NCBI GenBank assembly: GCA_016704345.1
Contig: JADJAH010000003.1
Coordinates: forward strand, 310,001-374,000
Source of the DNA: Ignavibacteria bacterium
GTDB lineage: Bacteria > Bacteroidota > Ignavibacteria > Tepidaquicellales > Tepidaquicellaceae
Direction of reading: 5' to 3'
DNA length: 64,000 nt
Positions 28,101 to 37,113 of this stretch are shown here, one piece after another; position 1 is the first letter of the stretch; every line of letters begins with the position of its first letter. Under the pieces are notes generated by a model. It did not search any database, had not been told where the DNA came from, and saw only the letters and a program-made list of their open reading frames with translations. The position numbers were made by a program, and so were the translations under genes.

Positions 28101-28468
28101 TGAAACTCGGAACTCTTGTCGGTAAAAGGACCTGGGGCGGAGTAATCGGCATCAACCCTAAACTTGCTCTTGCTGACGGTACACTGACTTCACAACCGGA
28201 GTTTGCATTTTATATGAAGGATGTCGGCTGGGGAGTTGAAAACTACGGAACCGATCCTGACATTGAAATTGACATGACTCCTCAGGATTATGCTGATGGT
28301 AAAGATCCGCAGCTTGATAAGGCTATCGAGATTGCAATGAATCAGATGAAGAACAATCCGGTTTCTCTTCCGGACTTCAGCATTAGGCCGCACCTGCCTG
28401 TGCCTGGACTTTCAGTTACAACAAATGGTAACGGAGCAGCGTATAAGAAGAAGTTGAAAAAAGGTTGA
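25199..28468 (+). CDS. Tricorn-type protease (S41)
   Basis: About 1089 residues, the size of archaeal tricorn. The first 650 residues are beta-propeller repeats (VSFPHYSPDGKHIAFTGKEE, then FSFSPDGKWVAYSMSN). A PDZ domain follows (about 760-850, DIEVGDYLIEINGQRLNAQT) and then the S41 core. The catalytic residues can be placed: His735 in GTSHAYEWGG, Ser956 in EYAGSDGD, and Glu1014 in GWGVENYGTDPDI. There is no signal peptide, consistent with a cytoplasmic peptidase acting after the proteasome or Lon/Clp. I chose ATG 25199 over a TTG two codons earlier. The linker near 520-540 is Lys-rich (KKKKGGNKGKKDK). Confidence 0.93.
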   Translation: MNKSGYKRYPTISKLGTVFVSEDDLWEVPSTGGVARRLTSNSGEVSFPHYSPDGKHIAFTGKEEGEKDVYVIPSMGGANRRLTFLGRNTNVIGWTPDGKEILFATSALSKLPDRTEIWKISIDGGQPKCLNLGPANNIAFGPDKQVLLGRNTLDPARWKRYEGGTAGVFWIDRKSNGKFERFLSDINGNLASPMWIGDRIYFISDHEGIGTLYSCDVNGKSITKHSMNRNYYVRNATTDGSRIVYHCGAEIFVYDTEQDREWQIDIQYHSPQIQRQRKFVEAGRYLEDYNISPDGTKMIATTRGKPFVFSNWEGPVIQTGKTHGVRYRLTNWLHDGESLVTISDEDGVEFMEVHSLTDEGGKKPVKKIKSADIGIVARLKVSPKEKKIAVSNNRYDLFLIDLEKEKITKIARSNFERIEDFSFSPDGKWVAYSMSNAEFLGSVYLYNLDTGKSTMITPPGFRDTQPVWDPDGRFLYFLSAREFNPVYDTSYFQLGFPLGVRPYLITLKKETRSPFTPEYRQIFKKKKGGNKGKKDKSELAVEVDFDGIQDRIFSFPLPEKNYFQIAAVKDGLVCSREPINGSLHHWFWEKHPSDEALDRFDFNTQKVQHIAKKVMSFRVSMNGKSLVYRHLNSLYLKADIFEEADDSGNSSNYSGKSDWLDLTRLKVNIDPMSEWKQMYNEAWRLQKEHFWTPDMSGVDWKAVYERYYPLLDKIATRSEFSDLIWEMQGELGTSHAYEWGGDYKPSPNYKLGSLCANFEYDQKEKAYRIVHIIKGDSWKSNSPLMSPGADIEVGDYLIEINGQRLNAQTSPAALLVNQANSVVSLTVKSKKSGKVKSVDVKTVASDYESRYREWVETKRKYVHERSKGKLGYLHIPDMGPDGYSEFHRYYIYESAREGLIVDIRDNGGGHVSQLILEKLSRKQLGYDIARGGNISPYPSHSVAGPIVAVTDEYAGSDGDIFSHNFKQMKLGTLVGKRTWGGVIGINPKLALADGTLTSQPEFAFYMKDVGWGVENYGTDPDIEIDMTPQDYADGKDPQLDKAIEIAMNQMKNNPVSLPDFSIRPHLPVPGLSVTTNGNGAAYKKKLKKG

Positions 28469-28499
28469 GAATGAACTCATCCAAAAACAAAATTTGCAC

Positions 28500-28742
28500 A
28501 TGAATACAGACACAATAACAATCAAAGTCGGTGATGTAGTAACGTTAAAATCCGGCGGACCGAAGATGACTGTCCAGAGATTTCTTGGTGACAGTCCGGA
28601 CGTATCAACAAAAGTTCAGGATGAAGCATTAAAGATCATGAAGGGCAACAAGAGTGGAGACATAGTTTGTCAGTGGTTTGACGGAAACGATTCGAAGAAT
28701 GATATTTTTCCGGCGGAGTCGCTGATCAAAGTTGAAAGTTGA
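28500..28742 (+). CDS. YodC/DUF2158-family small protein
   Basis: The 80-residue protein has the family start KVGDVVTLKSGGPKMTVQRF and the closing IVCQWFDGNDSKNDIFPAES. These small beta-rich proteins have no established function. The start is ATG 28500, 31 bp after the tricorn gene. The last codons already lie in the 7-bp tandem repeat at 28728-28818, which supplies the TGA stop, so the C-terminal VES comes from the repeat. Confidence 0.8.
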   Translation: MNTDTITIKVGDVVTLKSGGPKMTVQRFLGDSPDVSTKVQDEALKIMKGNKSGDIVCQWFDGNDSKNDIFPAESLIKVES

Positions 28743-28818
28743 AAGTTGAAAGTTGAAAGTTGAAAGTTGAAAGTTGAAAGTTGAAAGTTGAAAGTTGAAA
28801 GTTGAAAGTTGAAAGTTG
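28728..28818. repeat. Perfect 7-bp tandem repeat, 13 copies of AAAGTTG
   Basis: Thirteen exact head-to-tail copies of AAAGTTG run through the end of the DUF2158 gene and beyond. Because 7 is not a multiple of 3, the stop codon in the second copy fixes the protein end, and copy-number change should not alter the protein. On the minus strand the same run gives a repetitive open frame with no biological support. Such arrays are prone to slippage. Confidence 0.95.
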
Positions 28819-28953
28819 AAAATTTTGGTACGGTTACTGTAATTCAATATTGTGTACTGCAATACTGTGAAGATCTTTTCGTGAAAAAAATGGATGTCGG
28901 GCTAAAGGATGTTCAGACTTGTTTTCCGGGCAATTAAGTTGTACAAAGTTATC

Positions 28954-29145
28954 TTAGTTTGATCTCATCTTTTCAAGATTTCCATCCCATTTCACTTTTC
29001 CAAACAACTTAAGCATTTCTTTTCTCTGATGTGTCTTTATGTAAGAAATCAATGCGATGTTTACGACTTCCTTTTTTGTCCTAAGCTTGCTGATTTCTTT
29101 CGCAAGCTTCATTAAATTATCGTCAATTTCAATGTTGGTTCTCAA
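28954..29145 (-). CDS. VapB-type antitoxin, apparently without its toxin
   Basis: The 63-residue protein matches the short VapB antitoxin layout (DUF2191-like): MRTNIEIDDNLMKLAKEISK, a Lys-rich helix TKKEVVNIALISYI, and a C-terminal GKVKWDGNLEKMR tail that would bind a PIN-domain toxin. A VapC gene normally follows within a few bases. Downstream on this strand I found only about 130 bp of non-coding sequence and then the 7-bp tandem repeat, so it is orphaned. Confidence 0.72.
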   Translation of the reverse strand: MRTNIEIDDNLMKLAKEISKLRTKKEVVNIALISYIKTHQRKEMLKLFGKVKWDGNLEKMRSN

Positions 29146-29626
29146 GGCATTATGAAAGTAAATTTATACAAAAGTTATTCAAATTCTTACAAATAGTTAT
29201 CATAGATTTAGCAATTTTTACCACATCCGTCCAAACGTTTTGTCTAAAATGTAATTAGTCCGAACTACTTGCAGAGAATAAAATCATTTCCGCTTTCTTT
29301 TGAACCCCCGATAGAATCATTCGTGGGCAGGCTAAGAAAGCTTGGCAAAACTGCCCGCGAAGCCGCAATGACAATTGTAATGCCAATTAAGCAGGCGGGT
29401 TGTTTTTCCGAATCGAAAGAATCCTAATGCTCCAGCCTATTGTCGATATAATTTTCGTTTTTAAAAATCGTTTTGGACGGCAATGATTTTTTGCATTGAA
29501 GTGGAATGAATTTTAATTAAATAGCAAAGGCAATCTTTAAATTCGAATGCATTTGAGTCCGAAAGCCAATATATCGCGAAATCAAGAAGTAGAAACGTAC
29601 TTTTATTTTCTGTAATGGTTGATCTA
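29146..29626. other. Intergenic region with an imperfect hairpin
   Basis: No gene is visible in 481 bp. An imperfect palindrome at about 29322-29360 pairs TGGGCAG with CTGCCCG around an AAGAAAGCTT centre. GGGCAGG/CTGCC elements recur at 48809-48930, so this may be a dispersed repeat. Confidence 0.35.
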
Positions 29627-31324
29627 TTATACCGCAGATAAAAAACTGAACACATCCTCTTTCGAATGATGCTCTCCGATTTCAAATACACTGTTGCGGT
29701 CGCGGTTGAGGGCGAGCCAGTTGGATATGACCTTTATCTCATCGAGTTCCTGCGGTGTAAACTTATGGCGTGCGAACTTGCTTATTGAGAAGTACAGATA
29801 TTCTGTAGTATCTGTTAGTTCTTCGAGGATGTTTCGCTGATCTTCGGAATTACTCTCATCAACTTTATATGTCTTTACAAGTTTCCCATTTTGAATGAAG
29901 AAGATCTCGGTATATGATTGAGTCCGGCATTTGATTATTATTTTCTTTCCGTTGATTGCCGGAGTAATTACTTTCTGATAGCTCATCACACGTTTAATAT
30001 CATTCACGCGGTCACGCAAGAAAGCGGCACGCTCAAACTCCATGCCCATCGAATACTCCTGCATTCTCTCTTCATAAAGTCTTTGTGCAGAAGTGCCGTT
30101 ATCCGATATTAGAAACTCATGAACTTTCATGACCTGATCTTTGTACTCAGCCTTTGACTCGTTAAAGTTGCACGGTGCATTGCATTTTCCTATCTCGTGA
30201 TACATGCAGGTAGGATGCTGAGCTGCCGGCTTCAGCTTTTTAGCGTCACATTTTCTGATGTAGAATTTTTCATTGATATCTTTCAACAGCCGGTTCACAG
30301 TCATGCCGCTTGAAAACGGTCCGTAATAATTTGCACCGTCATTTTCAATTTCATAAACCTTATCAATTTTAGGATATTCATTCTGAATGTCAATCTTGAG
30401 AAACGGATGAAATCGAAAACGTTTCATAGCAGAATTGAACCTCGGCTTGTGTTTCTTTATGAGATTTGATTCGAGAATCAGAGCGGAGAGTTCTGATCCC
30501 GTGATCTCATAATCAACGGAAGCTACACAGCTGATCAAACGTGAGATGCGCGGAGGCAACTCGGAGTTGTATCTGAAATAAGTAGATAATCTTTCTCTCA
30601 GATTCTTCGCCTTGCCTATATAAAGTATGTCACCTTTTTTATCACGCATGAAATAAACACCGGGCAGTTTCGGGAAATCCTTAAGTTCTATCTTCAGACG
30701 TTTGAGAGCTGGCGATTTATTATCCGAAGTGTAGATGCGGCTGTTCTGAAATCTCAGCACTTCGAGAGTCTTGTCAAATTCATACTCGCTCTGCAGTAAG
30801 TCCAGGAAGTTGATAAGAATTTTGGCAGTAGCGAGAGCATCATCATAAGCCCTATGCTGACGGTCAAACTTTATACCAAAATAAGAAGCTACGTTTATGA
30901 GAGACTTGCTTCGAAGCCTCTTCAGCAATCGCCTGGCAAGCTTGCATGTGCAGAGCACTTTCATATCAAAGAATCTTTCGGTTCGCGCGAAGGAGTGCTG
31001 GAGAAACTTATAATCAAATGCGGCGTTGTGTCCTACAAATACTATTGGTTTGTTTTCGTAATTACCGAAGAATGAATGGATAGTAGAAGAGATCTCTTCG
31101 AATGCCGGCTTGCCAAATACATCACTGTTTGAAATTCCGGTAAGGTGTGTTATCTCAAGCGGAATATGCTGGCCCGGATTAATTAGGGTAGTAAACCTCT
31201 CTGTAATCTCGCCGTTAAGAACTTTTATCAAAGCAATTTCCGTTATTCTGTTGCTTGATGGACTGAGCCCTGTGGTTTCAACGTCACAAACAACAAATTC
31301 AGTTTCGAGAATTGCTGAGTTCAA
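29627..31324 (-). CDS. DnaQ-type exonuclease fused to a UvrC-like GIY-YIG nuclease
   Basis: The 565-residue protein has a DEDDh exonuclease (residues 8-175; FVVCDVETTGLSP, GHNAAFDYKFL, HRAYDDALATAK) and then a UvrC N-terminal GIY-YIG domain (about 215-300; LPGVYFMRDKKGDILYIGKA, LRERLSTYF). A UvrC-like Cys cluster region (about 345-375; TCMYHEIGKCNAPC) and a UVR-like helix pair near 405-440 follow. The UvrC RNase H and HhH domains are absent. The same exonuclease-plus-Cho/UvrC design is known from Mycobacterium Rv2191. It probably helps nucleotide excision or proofreading, but the substrate is unproven. Confidence 0.85.
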   Translation of the reverse strand: MNSAILETEFVVCDVETTGLSPSSNRITEIALIKVLNGEITERFTTLINPGQHIPLEITHLTGISNSDVFGKPAFEEISSTIHSFFGNYENKPIVFVGHNAAFDYKFLQHSFARTERFFDMKVLCTCKLARRLLKRLRSKSLINVASYFGIKFDRQHRAYDDALATAKILINFLDLLQSEYEFDKTLEVLRFQNSRIYTSDNKSPALKRLKIELKDFPKLPGVYFMRDKKGDILYIGKAKNLRERLSTYFRYNSELPPRISRLISCVASVDYEITGSELSALILESNLIKKHKPRFNSAMKRFRFHPFLKIDIQNEYPKIDKVYEIENDGANYYGPFSSGMTVNRLLKDINEKFYIRKCDAKKLKPAAQHPTCMYHEIGKCNAPCNFNESKAEYKDQVMKVHEFLISDNGTSAQRLYEERMQEYSMGMEFERAAFLRDRVNDIKRVMSYQKVITPAINGKKIIIKCRTQSYTEIFFIQNGKLVKTYKVDESNSEDQRNILEELTDTTEYLYFSISKFARHKFTPQELDEIKVISNWLALNRDRNSVFEIGEHHSKEDVFSFLSAV

Positions 31325-31839
31325 ATTCGGTTTAGTTTTTTCACAAGATAAAGATACAGCATGTTCGATACAATTTATTTTTGAGAATCCCTTGCCTTAT
31401 ATGTGCTTCTTTAAAAAGCGCAGGGTGTTTCATCTAACCACTAAAATCTGTTTTGTTAATTCCGGGTGGTAATTGATTAACGTCACGCAAACGCGCAAAG
31501 ACGCTGTGAGATCTTTCTTGAGTTATTTAAGAGTATCTGATCATTTCAAATGCATTTAGTTGAGTTTGTGAAAAACCATTGGACAATTCAAGAATCGGGA
31601 GTTTGATCGAAATCAGTTTTAAAAAAACAATCTTGAAATCTTTGTGAGAGTCAATCAAACTTCTTGATACTATAAAGTATCAAGTCTCAAGCACGTAAAT
31701 TGAGAACAATACATATTATCAGTCAACTTCCGGTCTGTTCGAAGCAATGATTAATGTAGCCTTTCGGCAATTCTTCACTTTCAATTCAGAGCCAATTTAG
31801 GTAGTTTTGTCGATTATTTAAGAAAAAAGAATTAAACAC
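31325..31839. other. Intergenic region of 515 bp; promoter candidate and repeat-like stretch
   Basis: Separates the divergent nuclease-fusion and PpiC genes. TAGTTTTG at 31802-31809 fits the TAnnTTTG element, 31 bp before the PpiC gene. A segment at about 31480-31510 (CACGCAAACGCGCAAAGACGC) looks like a dispersed intergenic repeat. No gene seen. Confidence 0.35.
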
Positions 31840-33600
31840 ATGTTGCAAGCAAAGAAACGCTTTATTAAAGTGTCATCGCTGTTTTTGTTTCTCGTATTAG
31901 TTTCACTTGCTGCCTGTTCTTCAAAGAAGAAGCAGGTTGTTGCAGAAATAGGAGATGAAAAGATATATCTTGGAGAATATGAAAACCAATATCTCAAAAC
32001 TCAGGGCAACCTTGATTCCGCAAAGAACTCCAGCATTGAGAGCCGTAAGGAATTCCTTGATCTGTATATCAAGTACAGGCTCAAAGTAAAGGATGCCAGG
32101 GAAAGGGGATTGTTGAAGTCTGATGATATTCAGAATGATCTCAACCAGTATAAGAGCAATTTCGTTACATCATTTCTAGTTGATAAGGAAGTTGTTGAGC
32201 CGCAGATCAAGTCACTGTACGACAAAAAGGAGTATGAAGTAAGAGCATCCCACATACTTGTAAACCTTCCTCAGCAGAACAAAAGCGTTGAAGATTCGAT
32301 CAAAGCATATCAGAAAGCAAATGACATCTTAAAGAAACTCAAGGATGGAACTCCGTTTGAACAGGTTGCTTTTGAAATGTCGGAAGATAATTCTGCTAAG
32401 CAAAACTATGGTGACCTTTATTATTTCACGGCAGGCATGACTGTGCCGGAGTTTGAAGATGCCGTGTACAAACTTAAAGTTGGTGATTATACCAAAGAAA
32501 TTGTAAGGACACCGTTTGGTCTTCACATAGTGAAACTTACTGATAAGCGTAAGAGAAGCAACGGAATCAGGGCTTCACACATACTTATTCAGGAACAGAA
32601 AGATTCTCTTGGCAAGACAGTGGATTCAATGGCTACTTATGAGAAAGCAAAGCAAGTTCTTCAAAGAATCAAGAACGGAGAAGACTTTGCTGCAGTAGCG
32701 ACAGAAGTATCACAAGATCCGGGTTCAGCTCAGAAGGGCGGTGATCTGGGATATTTCGACAGAAGAAGGATGGTTCAGCCTTTTGACAGTGTTGCATTTC
32801 TGCTGAAGGTCGGGGAAGTCTCCGACTTAGTGCGAACACCTTTCGGCTGGCATGTTATTAAAGTTATAGATATTAAGGGTTACGAACCTTTCGATAAACA
32901 GAAAGAAACTCTCAAAGGTGATTTTAAAAGAGGTCCGCAATTCAAGAGTGACTACACAAAATTTCTTGATAAGGCAAGGAAAGGTTTTAACTTTGAAATT
33001 AAGGAAGAAGGAATTGTATTCCTGAAGTCGAAGTTGGATACGACTAAAACATTTTCTCAGTTCAACCTCGATTCTTTGTTTTCACCTCAGGATAAGGAAA
33101 CAATTATTGCTACATACAAAGACGGCAAAGTATCGGTAACAGACTTTGTAAGTTATCTTGGAAGAAACCGTGATTTCATGGCAAGCATGGCAACAACAGA
33201 AAACCTGAATACAGTGATCAACAATTCTGCTGACAATTCGATATTGATGAAAGTTGCCGTAAAGGAGAATGTTGAGAAAGATCCCGACTACATTGCACAG
33301 CTTACAGAGTATGAAAACGGACTGTTGAGTTTCAAAGTGGATCAGGAAGAACTGTGGAGAAATATTAAGATAACACCTGAAGAACTGAGTGCATATTACG
33401 AGTCGAACAAAGATAAGTATTCATTTACTGACAGCAATATGGTTAAGACCAGACCATTTGATGATGTGAAGTCGGAGATTTCAAATCTTCTTCAGCAAGA
33501 CAGATTTAAACAACTTGAGATGCAATATGTTGAGAATCTTAAGAAGAAATATCCCGTAAAAGTGAACGACGCCATATTGGCGGATGCGTTTAAGAACTAA
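31840..33600 (+). CDS. Parvulin-type peptidyl-prolyl isomerase lipoprotein
   Basis: The 586-residue protein has a lipoprotein signal (LFLVLVSLAACSS, lipobox LAAC) and two PpiC/parvulin domains: EVRASHILVNLPQQNKSVED at about 130-235 and GIRASHILIQEQKDSLGKTV at about 240-350, each closed by TPFGLHIVKLTD-type motifs. The C-terminal 230 residues add a further SurA-like domain. It should fold proteins in the periplasm, facing the outer membrane. Its last 17 bases overlap the start of the next parvulin gene, so the two are an operon. Confidence 0.9.
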   Translation: MLQAKKRFIKVSSLFLFLVLVSLAACSSKKKQVVAEIGDEKIYLGEYENQYLKTQGNLDSAKNSSIESRKEFLDLYIKYRLKVKDARERGLLKSDDIQNDLNQYKSNFVTSFLVDKEVVEPQIKSLYDKKEYEVRASHILVNLPQQNKSVEDSIKAYQKANDILKKLKDGTPFEQVAFEMSEDNSAKQNYGDLYYFTAGMTVPEFEDAVYKLKVGDYTKEIVRTPFGLHIVKLTDKRKRSNGIRASHILIQEQKDSLGKTVDSMATYEKAKQVLQRIKNGEDFAAVATEVSQDPGSAQKGGDLGYFDRRRMVQPFDSVAFLLKVGEVSDLVRTPFGWHVIKVIDIKGYEPFDKQKETLKGDFKRGPQFKSDYTKFLDKARKGFNFEIKEEGIVFLKSKLDTTKTFSQFNLDSLFSPQDKETIIATYKDGKVSVTDFVSYLGRNRDFMASMATTENLNTVINNSADNSILMKVAVKENVEKDPDYIAQLTEYENGLLSFKVDQEELWRNIKITPEELSAYYESNKDKYSFTDSNMVKTRPFDDVKSEISNLLQQDRFKQLEMQYVENLKKKYPVKVNDAILADAFKN

Positions 33601-34891
33601 AGAGAGATTGAAGACATTAATAACACTCACATTTCTCATCACGACTTTCTTGTCGCTTAATGCCTATTCACAGGTTGAAGGTGACAGAATTATTGCGGTG
33701 GTTGGAAATGAAATAATTACCGAATCTGATTTTCAGTATCAGGTTCAGTTGTACGCAAGGCAGAATCGCACAACGGAAATTTCACCGTATATTGCTCAGC
33801 AGATCTTTCAATCTATGTTAACAAATAAGATCATGCTTGCCAAGGCGGAGCAGGACAGTATAATGGTGTCTGAAGATGAAGTCGAGAAAGAACTTTCGTC
33901 GAGGATGGACAATCTTGTAGCTCAGGCAGGTACTCCTGACAGGCTGGAAACAGTTTACGGAATGCCGATGGCAAAGATCAGAAATCTTCTGAGGGATGAA
34001 CTGCGGAAGAACATCATGGTTGAAAAGCTGAAACGTGAAAAATTCTCGGGAGGCGTTAGAGTTACCGACAACGATATAAAAGAGTTTTATACATTGTATA
34101 GAGACAGCCTTCCGGATGTCAGTGAGGAATTTGAACTTGCTCACATATTTCTTGAACGAAAGGTCAGCGAACCTGAGAAAGCCGAAGCCAACAGAATTGC
34201 ATCGGAACTTCTTGACAGCATCAAACAAGGTGTTGATTTTTCGGAACTGGCAACAAGATATTCAGCAGATTCAGGATCGGCAAGGTTAGGCGGCGATCTT
34301 GGTTTTGCAAAAAAGGGAACGTTTGTCAAGCCGTTTGAAGAAGCAGTATATAGTCTTAAAATTGGGGAGGTGTCGGAGATTGTTGAAACGGAATTCGGTC
34401 TTCACATCATAAAGCTGACGGATAAAGATGGCGAAAAGGTCAGGGCGCAGCATATACTTATACCATTCCCTACATTTGAGTCATCTGATTTTGAGACCAT
34501 TAATTTTCTTGACAGCCTCAAGTCTAAAATAGAAATGGGTGATCTCAAATTTGAAGATGCCGCGGCTCAGTATTCACAGGACAACTTCACGAAGAACAAA
34601 GGCGGATATCTTGGCAAGATCCCTCTTGAACAGCTCGACAGCAATACTGCTGAAATTATTAAGTCAAATTCCAAAGGCAGCATAACCAAGCCCCTTAGAT
34701 CTGTGGGAAGAAATATGGAATACGGATATGAGATCTACAAGATCATCAATGTTTTTCCTCCGCACAAGCTAAGCCTTGAACAGGACTATGACAGAATAAG
34801 AAAGTTTGCAGAATCATATAAAGAAAACAAAGAACTTGAGAATTGGATCAACGAGATCCGTGAATCAATATTCGTTGATATAAAAATGTAA
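33584..34891 (+). CDS. SurA-like periplasmic chaperone/peptidyl-prolyl isomerase
   Basis: The 435-residue protein has a signal peptide (ITLTFLITTFLSLNAYSQ), a SurA_N chaperone domain (about 25-145; GDRIIAVVGNEIITESDFQY) and two parvulin domains, FELAHIFLERKVSEPEKAEA at about 165-270 and VRAQHILIPFPTFESSDFET at about 275-385. This is the domain order of SurA, which carries unfolded outer-membrane proteins to the BAM complex. It starts inside the end of the upstream PpiC gene in another frame. The overlap of 17 bp suggests coupled translation. Confidence 0.9.
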   Translation: MRLRTKERLKTLITLTFLITTFLSLNAYSQVEGDRIIAVVGNEIITESDFQYQVQLYARQNRTTEISPYIAQQIFQSMLTNKIMLAKAEQDSIMVSEDEVEKELSSRMDNLVAQAGTPDRLETVYGMPMAKIRNLLRDELRKNIMVEKLKREKFSGGVRVTDNDIKEFYTLYRDSLPDVSEEFELAHIFLERKVSEPEKAEANRIASELLDSIKQGVDFSELATRYSADSGSARLGGDLGFAKKGTFVKPFEEAVYSLKIGEVSEIVETEFGLHIIKLTDKDGEKVRAQHILIPFPTFESSDFETINFLDSLKSKIEMGDLKFEDAAAQYSQDNFTKNKGGYLGKIPLEQLDSNTAEIIKSNSKGSITKPLRSVGRNMEYGYEIYKIINVFPPHKLSLEQDYDRIRKFAESYKENKELENWINEIRESIFVDIKM

Positions 34892-34970
34892 TATGCCCAA
34901 AGCCCTCTGCAGATTTTGAATAAAGATACAGGCAATACGTAGTTTTTACCGAGAACAAAATTCCCTCCGG

Positions 34971-37082
34971 GTGGACTTTTCAATAAAATCAGAATATGGA
35001 ATTGTTTTTGTAATTGCCGCAGTCATTATCGCGGCAATTGCTTCATATTTTTATTACCGAAGATCAACAGCACCCGGAAACCTGAAGTGGTTACTTTCTT
35101 CTTTGAGATTCCTCTCAATACTCTTTATACTGCTTCTTTTCATGTCGCCGGTATTATCTTTTCTTGATAAGACTGAAAATAATCCTCTTAACATAATTCT
35201 GATTGATTATTCGAAAAGCATTACTGTCGGTGACAAAGAGGAGATTCAAAAACAAATATCTATGGCCGACAATAAAGCAGGCAAAGACAATGACAGCCGA
35301 TACTTTCTTTTCTCCGACGGAATAGTTTCCGAAGTAAAGCAAACCGAACTTCAGAATGTTAACTTTGATTCGGCAAGCAGTAACAGAACAAATCTTTCGA
35401 AGGCGTTAAGGGATCTGAAAGAAAATCTTCCGGGACAAAACATTTCATCGGTGACTGTTCTCTCTGATGGAATTTTTAATGGCGGCGGAAACCCTGTGCA
35501 GAGCGGTCTTGCCATCGGGGCACCGGTTAACTTTCTTCTTGTTGGTGACACGATCAGCAGGAAGGACATATCAGTCACAAAAGTGTTTTACAACAAGACA
35601 GCTTTCATAGAAAGCAGTGTTCCCGTAAGTGCGGAAGTTAAAGTGAACGGGTTTACCGGCACAATCAGAGTGAAGCTCTTTGAGGACGGAAGACTGGCCG
35701 ACACACGCGAACTGAATGTTGATATTGGTAAGACAACTTACAATGTCGATTTCACAGTAAGCTCGCCCGAACAAAAGACAACATTGTACAGAATTGAAGC
35801 GGACAGCATAGACGGTGAGGTAACATTCATGAACAATTTCAGGGAACTGTTTATAAAATTTATTGACAACAGATTCAGGATACTGGTTCTTGCAGGAGCG
35901 CCATCGGCTGATCTGGCGTTTGCCCGGGAACAAATGAAGCGCATCAAGAATTTTGAGGCAGAATTCAGAACACAGAAGGCGCCGGGGGAGTACTACGAAG
36001 GCGCAATCCCGGCGATCTCCGGCTTTGATGCAGTTTTTCTATTTGGTTATCCTACGGCAATTTCCGAAGACAGAATATTGAAAGAGATAAACGGCGCAGT
36101 TGAGAAGACGAATATGCCATTGATTTATTTTGCTTCGGGCAATACAGATTTTAACAAGCTCAAGATTATCGAAAACAATCTGCCATTCACTCTCGCATCA
36201 ACATCAGAAGGCGAGGAAGAAACATCACTTAGCGTAGTAGCAGGAACTGCATCAGAATTTTTCAGAGATCAAAAGATCATTTCTGACATCAACGGACTTC
36301 CGAATATTTTTAGAAATACATCGTCACTTAATGCCAAGCCAAATGCACAGACATTGGTAGTGACGAATAAGGGTTCAAGTCCCGCCTTGATAGTATCCAG
36401 ATCGTCCGACAGAAGTTCTGCTGCGTTTTTGCCCTTTGGAATTTATAAATGGAGGCTGGGAAATAATGTTACAGCAGCAGATGACGTTCTCGGTTATCTG
36501 CTTGCAAACATTGTTTCTTCAGTCGCTCGTAAAGATGAAGGAAGGAAGTTTACGATTGAAACATCATCACCTGTTTATTCAAAAGACGAAGATGTAATTT
36601 TCAATGCTTCAATCACGGGATTTGAGATAAAAGGTGGTGAACAGATCAAAGTGAATGTTAGTGGTCCGTCTTACCAGTCGTCGTTCAACATGACAAAGAT
36701 CTCATCGAAAGATTTTCTACTTGCCGTAAGAATGCCAGCAGAAGGAATATACAGCTTTGAAGCTGCGTTGAATTCAGAAAGCAGGGACATTGAAACAGTC
36801 ACGGGTAAGTTTCTTGTCGGCAATAATAATTTTGAATATCTTGAAACACAACCTGATCAGATGCTGTTAAACGAAGTGGCCTCGGCAACGGGCGGAAAGA
36901 AATTGAACGGACTGAGTGAAAGTGAGATTCAGAGTGTGTATGAAGAGTCAGGCAGAAACAGGTCGAATGAAATACTTTCATCAAAGAGCTTCGATCTGAA
37001 TATAAATCCGTACTATCTTGGATTCATTATTCTGTTTCTGTCTATTGAATGGTTTTTGAGAAAGAGAAACAATCTCCCATAA
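34971..37082 (+). CDS. VWA-domain membrane protein (BatA/YfbK-like)
   Basis: The 703-residue protein has two N-terminal membrane segments (10-27, 42-65) and one at the C-terminus (about 680-698), with a large exported region between them. The region begins with a von Willebrand A fold whose metal site is intact: DYSKS (Asp79, Ser81, Ser83), a TNLSKAL Thr and the Asp of VTVLSDG. The later part has a beta-sandwich and a GATase-like stretch (FRILVLAGAPSADLAFAREQ). It starts with GTG at 34971, without a strong ribosome binding site. Substrate and partners are unknown. Confidence 0.75.
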   Translation: MDFSIKSEYGIVFVIAAVIIAAIASYFYYRRSTAPGNLKWLLSSLRFLSILFILLLFMSPVLSFLDKTENNPLNIILIDYSKSITVGDKEEIQKQISMADNKAGKDNDSRYFLFSDGIVSEVKQTELQNVNFDSASSNRTNLSKALRDLKENLPGQNISSVTVLSDGIFNGGGNPVQSGLAIGAPVNFLLVGDTISRKDISVTKVFYNKTAFIESSVPVSAEVKVNGFTGTIRVKLFEDGRLADTRELNVDIGKTTYNVDFTVSSPEQKTTLYRIEADSIDGEVTFMNNFRELFIKFIDNRFRILVLAGAPSADLAFAREQMKRIKNFEAEFRTQKAPGEYYEGAIPAISGFDAVFLFGYPTAISEDRILKEINGAVEKTNMPLIYFASGNTDFNKLKIIENNLPFTLASTSEGEEETSLSVVAGTASEFFRDQKIISDINGLPNIFRNTSSLNAKPNAQTLVVTNKGSSPALIVSRSSDRSSAAFLPFGIYKWRLGNNVTAADDVLGYLLANIVSSVARKDEGRKFTIETSSPVYSKDEDVIFNASITGFEIKGGEQIKVNVSGPSYQSSFNMTKISSKDFLLAVRMPAEGIYSFEAALNSESRDIETVTGKFLVGNNNFEYLETQPDQMLLNEVASATGGKKLNGLSESEIQSVYEESGRNRSNEILSSKSFDLNINPYYLGFIILFLSIEWFLRKRNNLP

Positions 37083-37113
37083 AACTTTTGATATAAAAAC
37101 AAAGAAGAGATCC

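Noticed and set aside
28629..28862. Open frame on the minus strand through the 7-bp array (repeating NFQLSTF)
   Set aside because: Produced by the tandem repeat being open in all frames on that strand; no start signal or family.
28822..28953. Possible vapC remnant downstream of the antitoxin
   Set aside because: No PIN-type Asp/Glu pattern in any minus-strand frame.
29322..29360. Imperfect hairpin considered as a small RNA
   Set aside because: No promoter or terminator and the motif recurs as an intergenic repeat.
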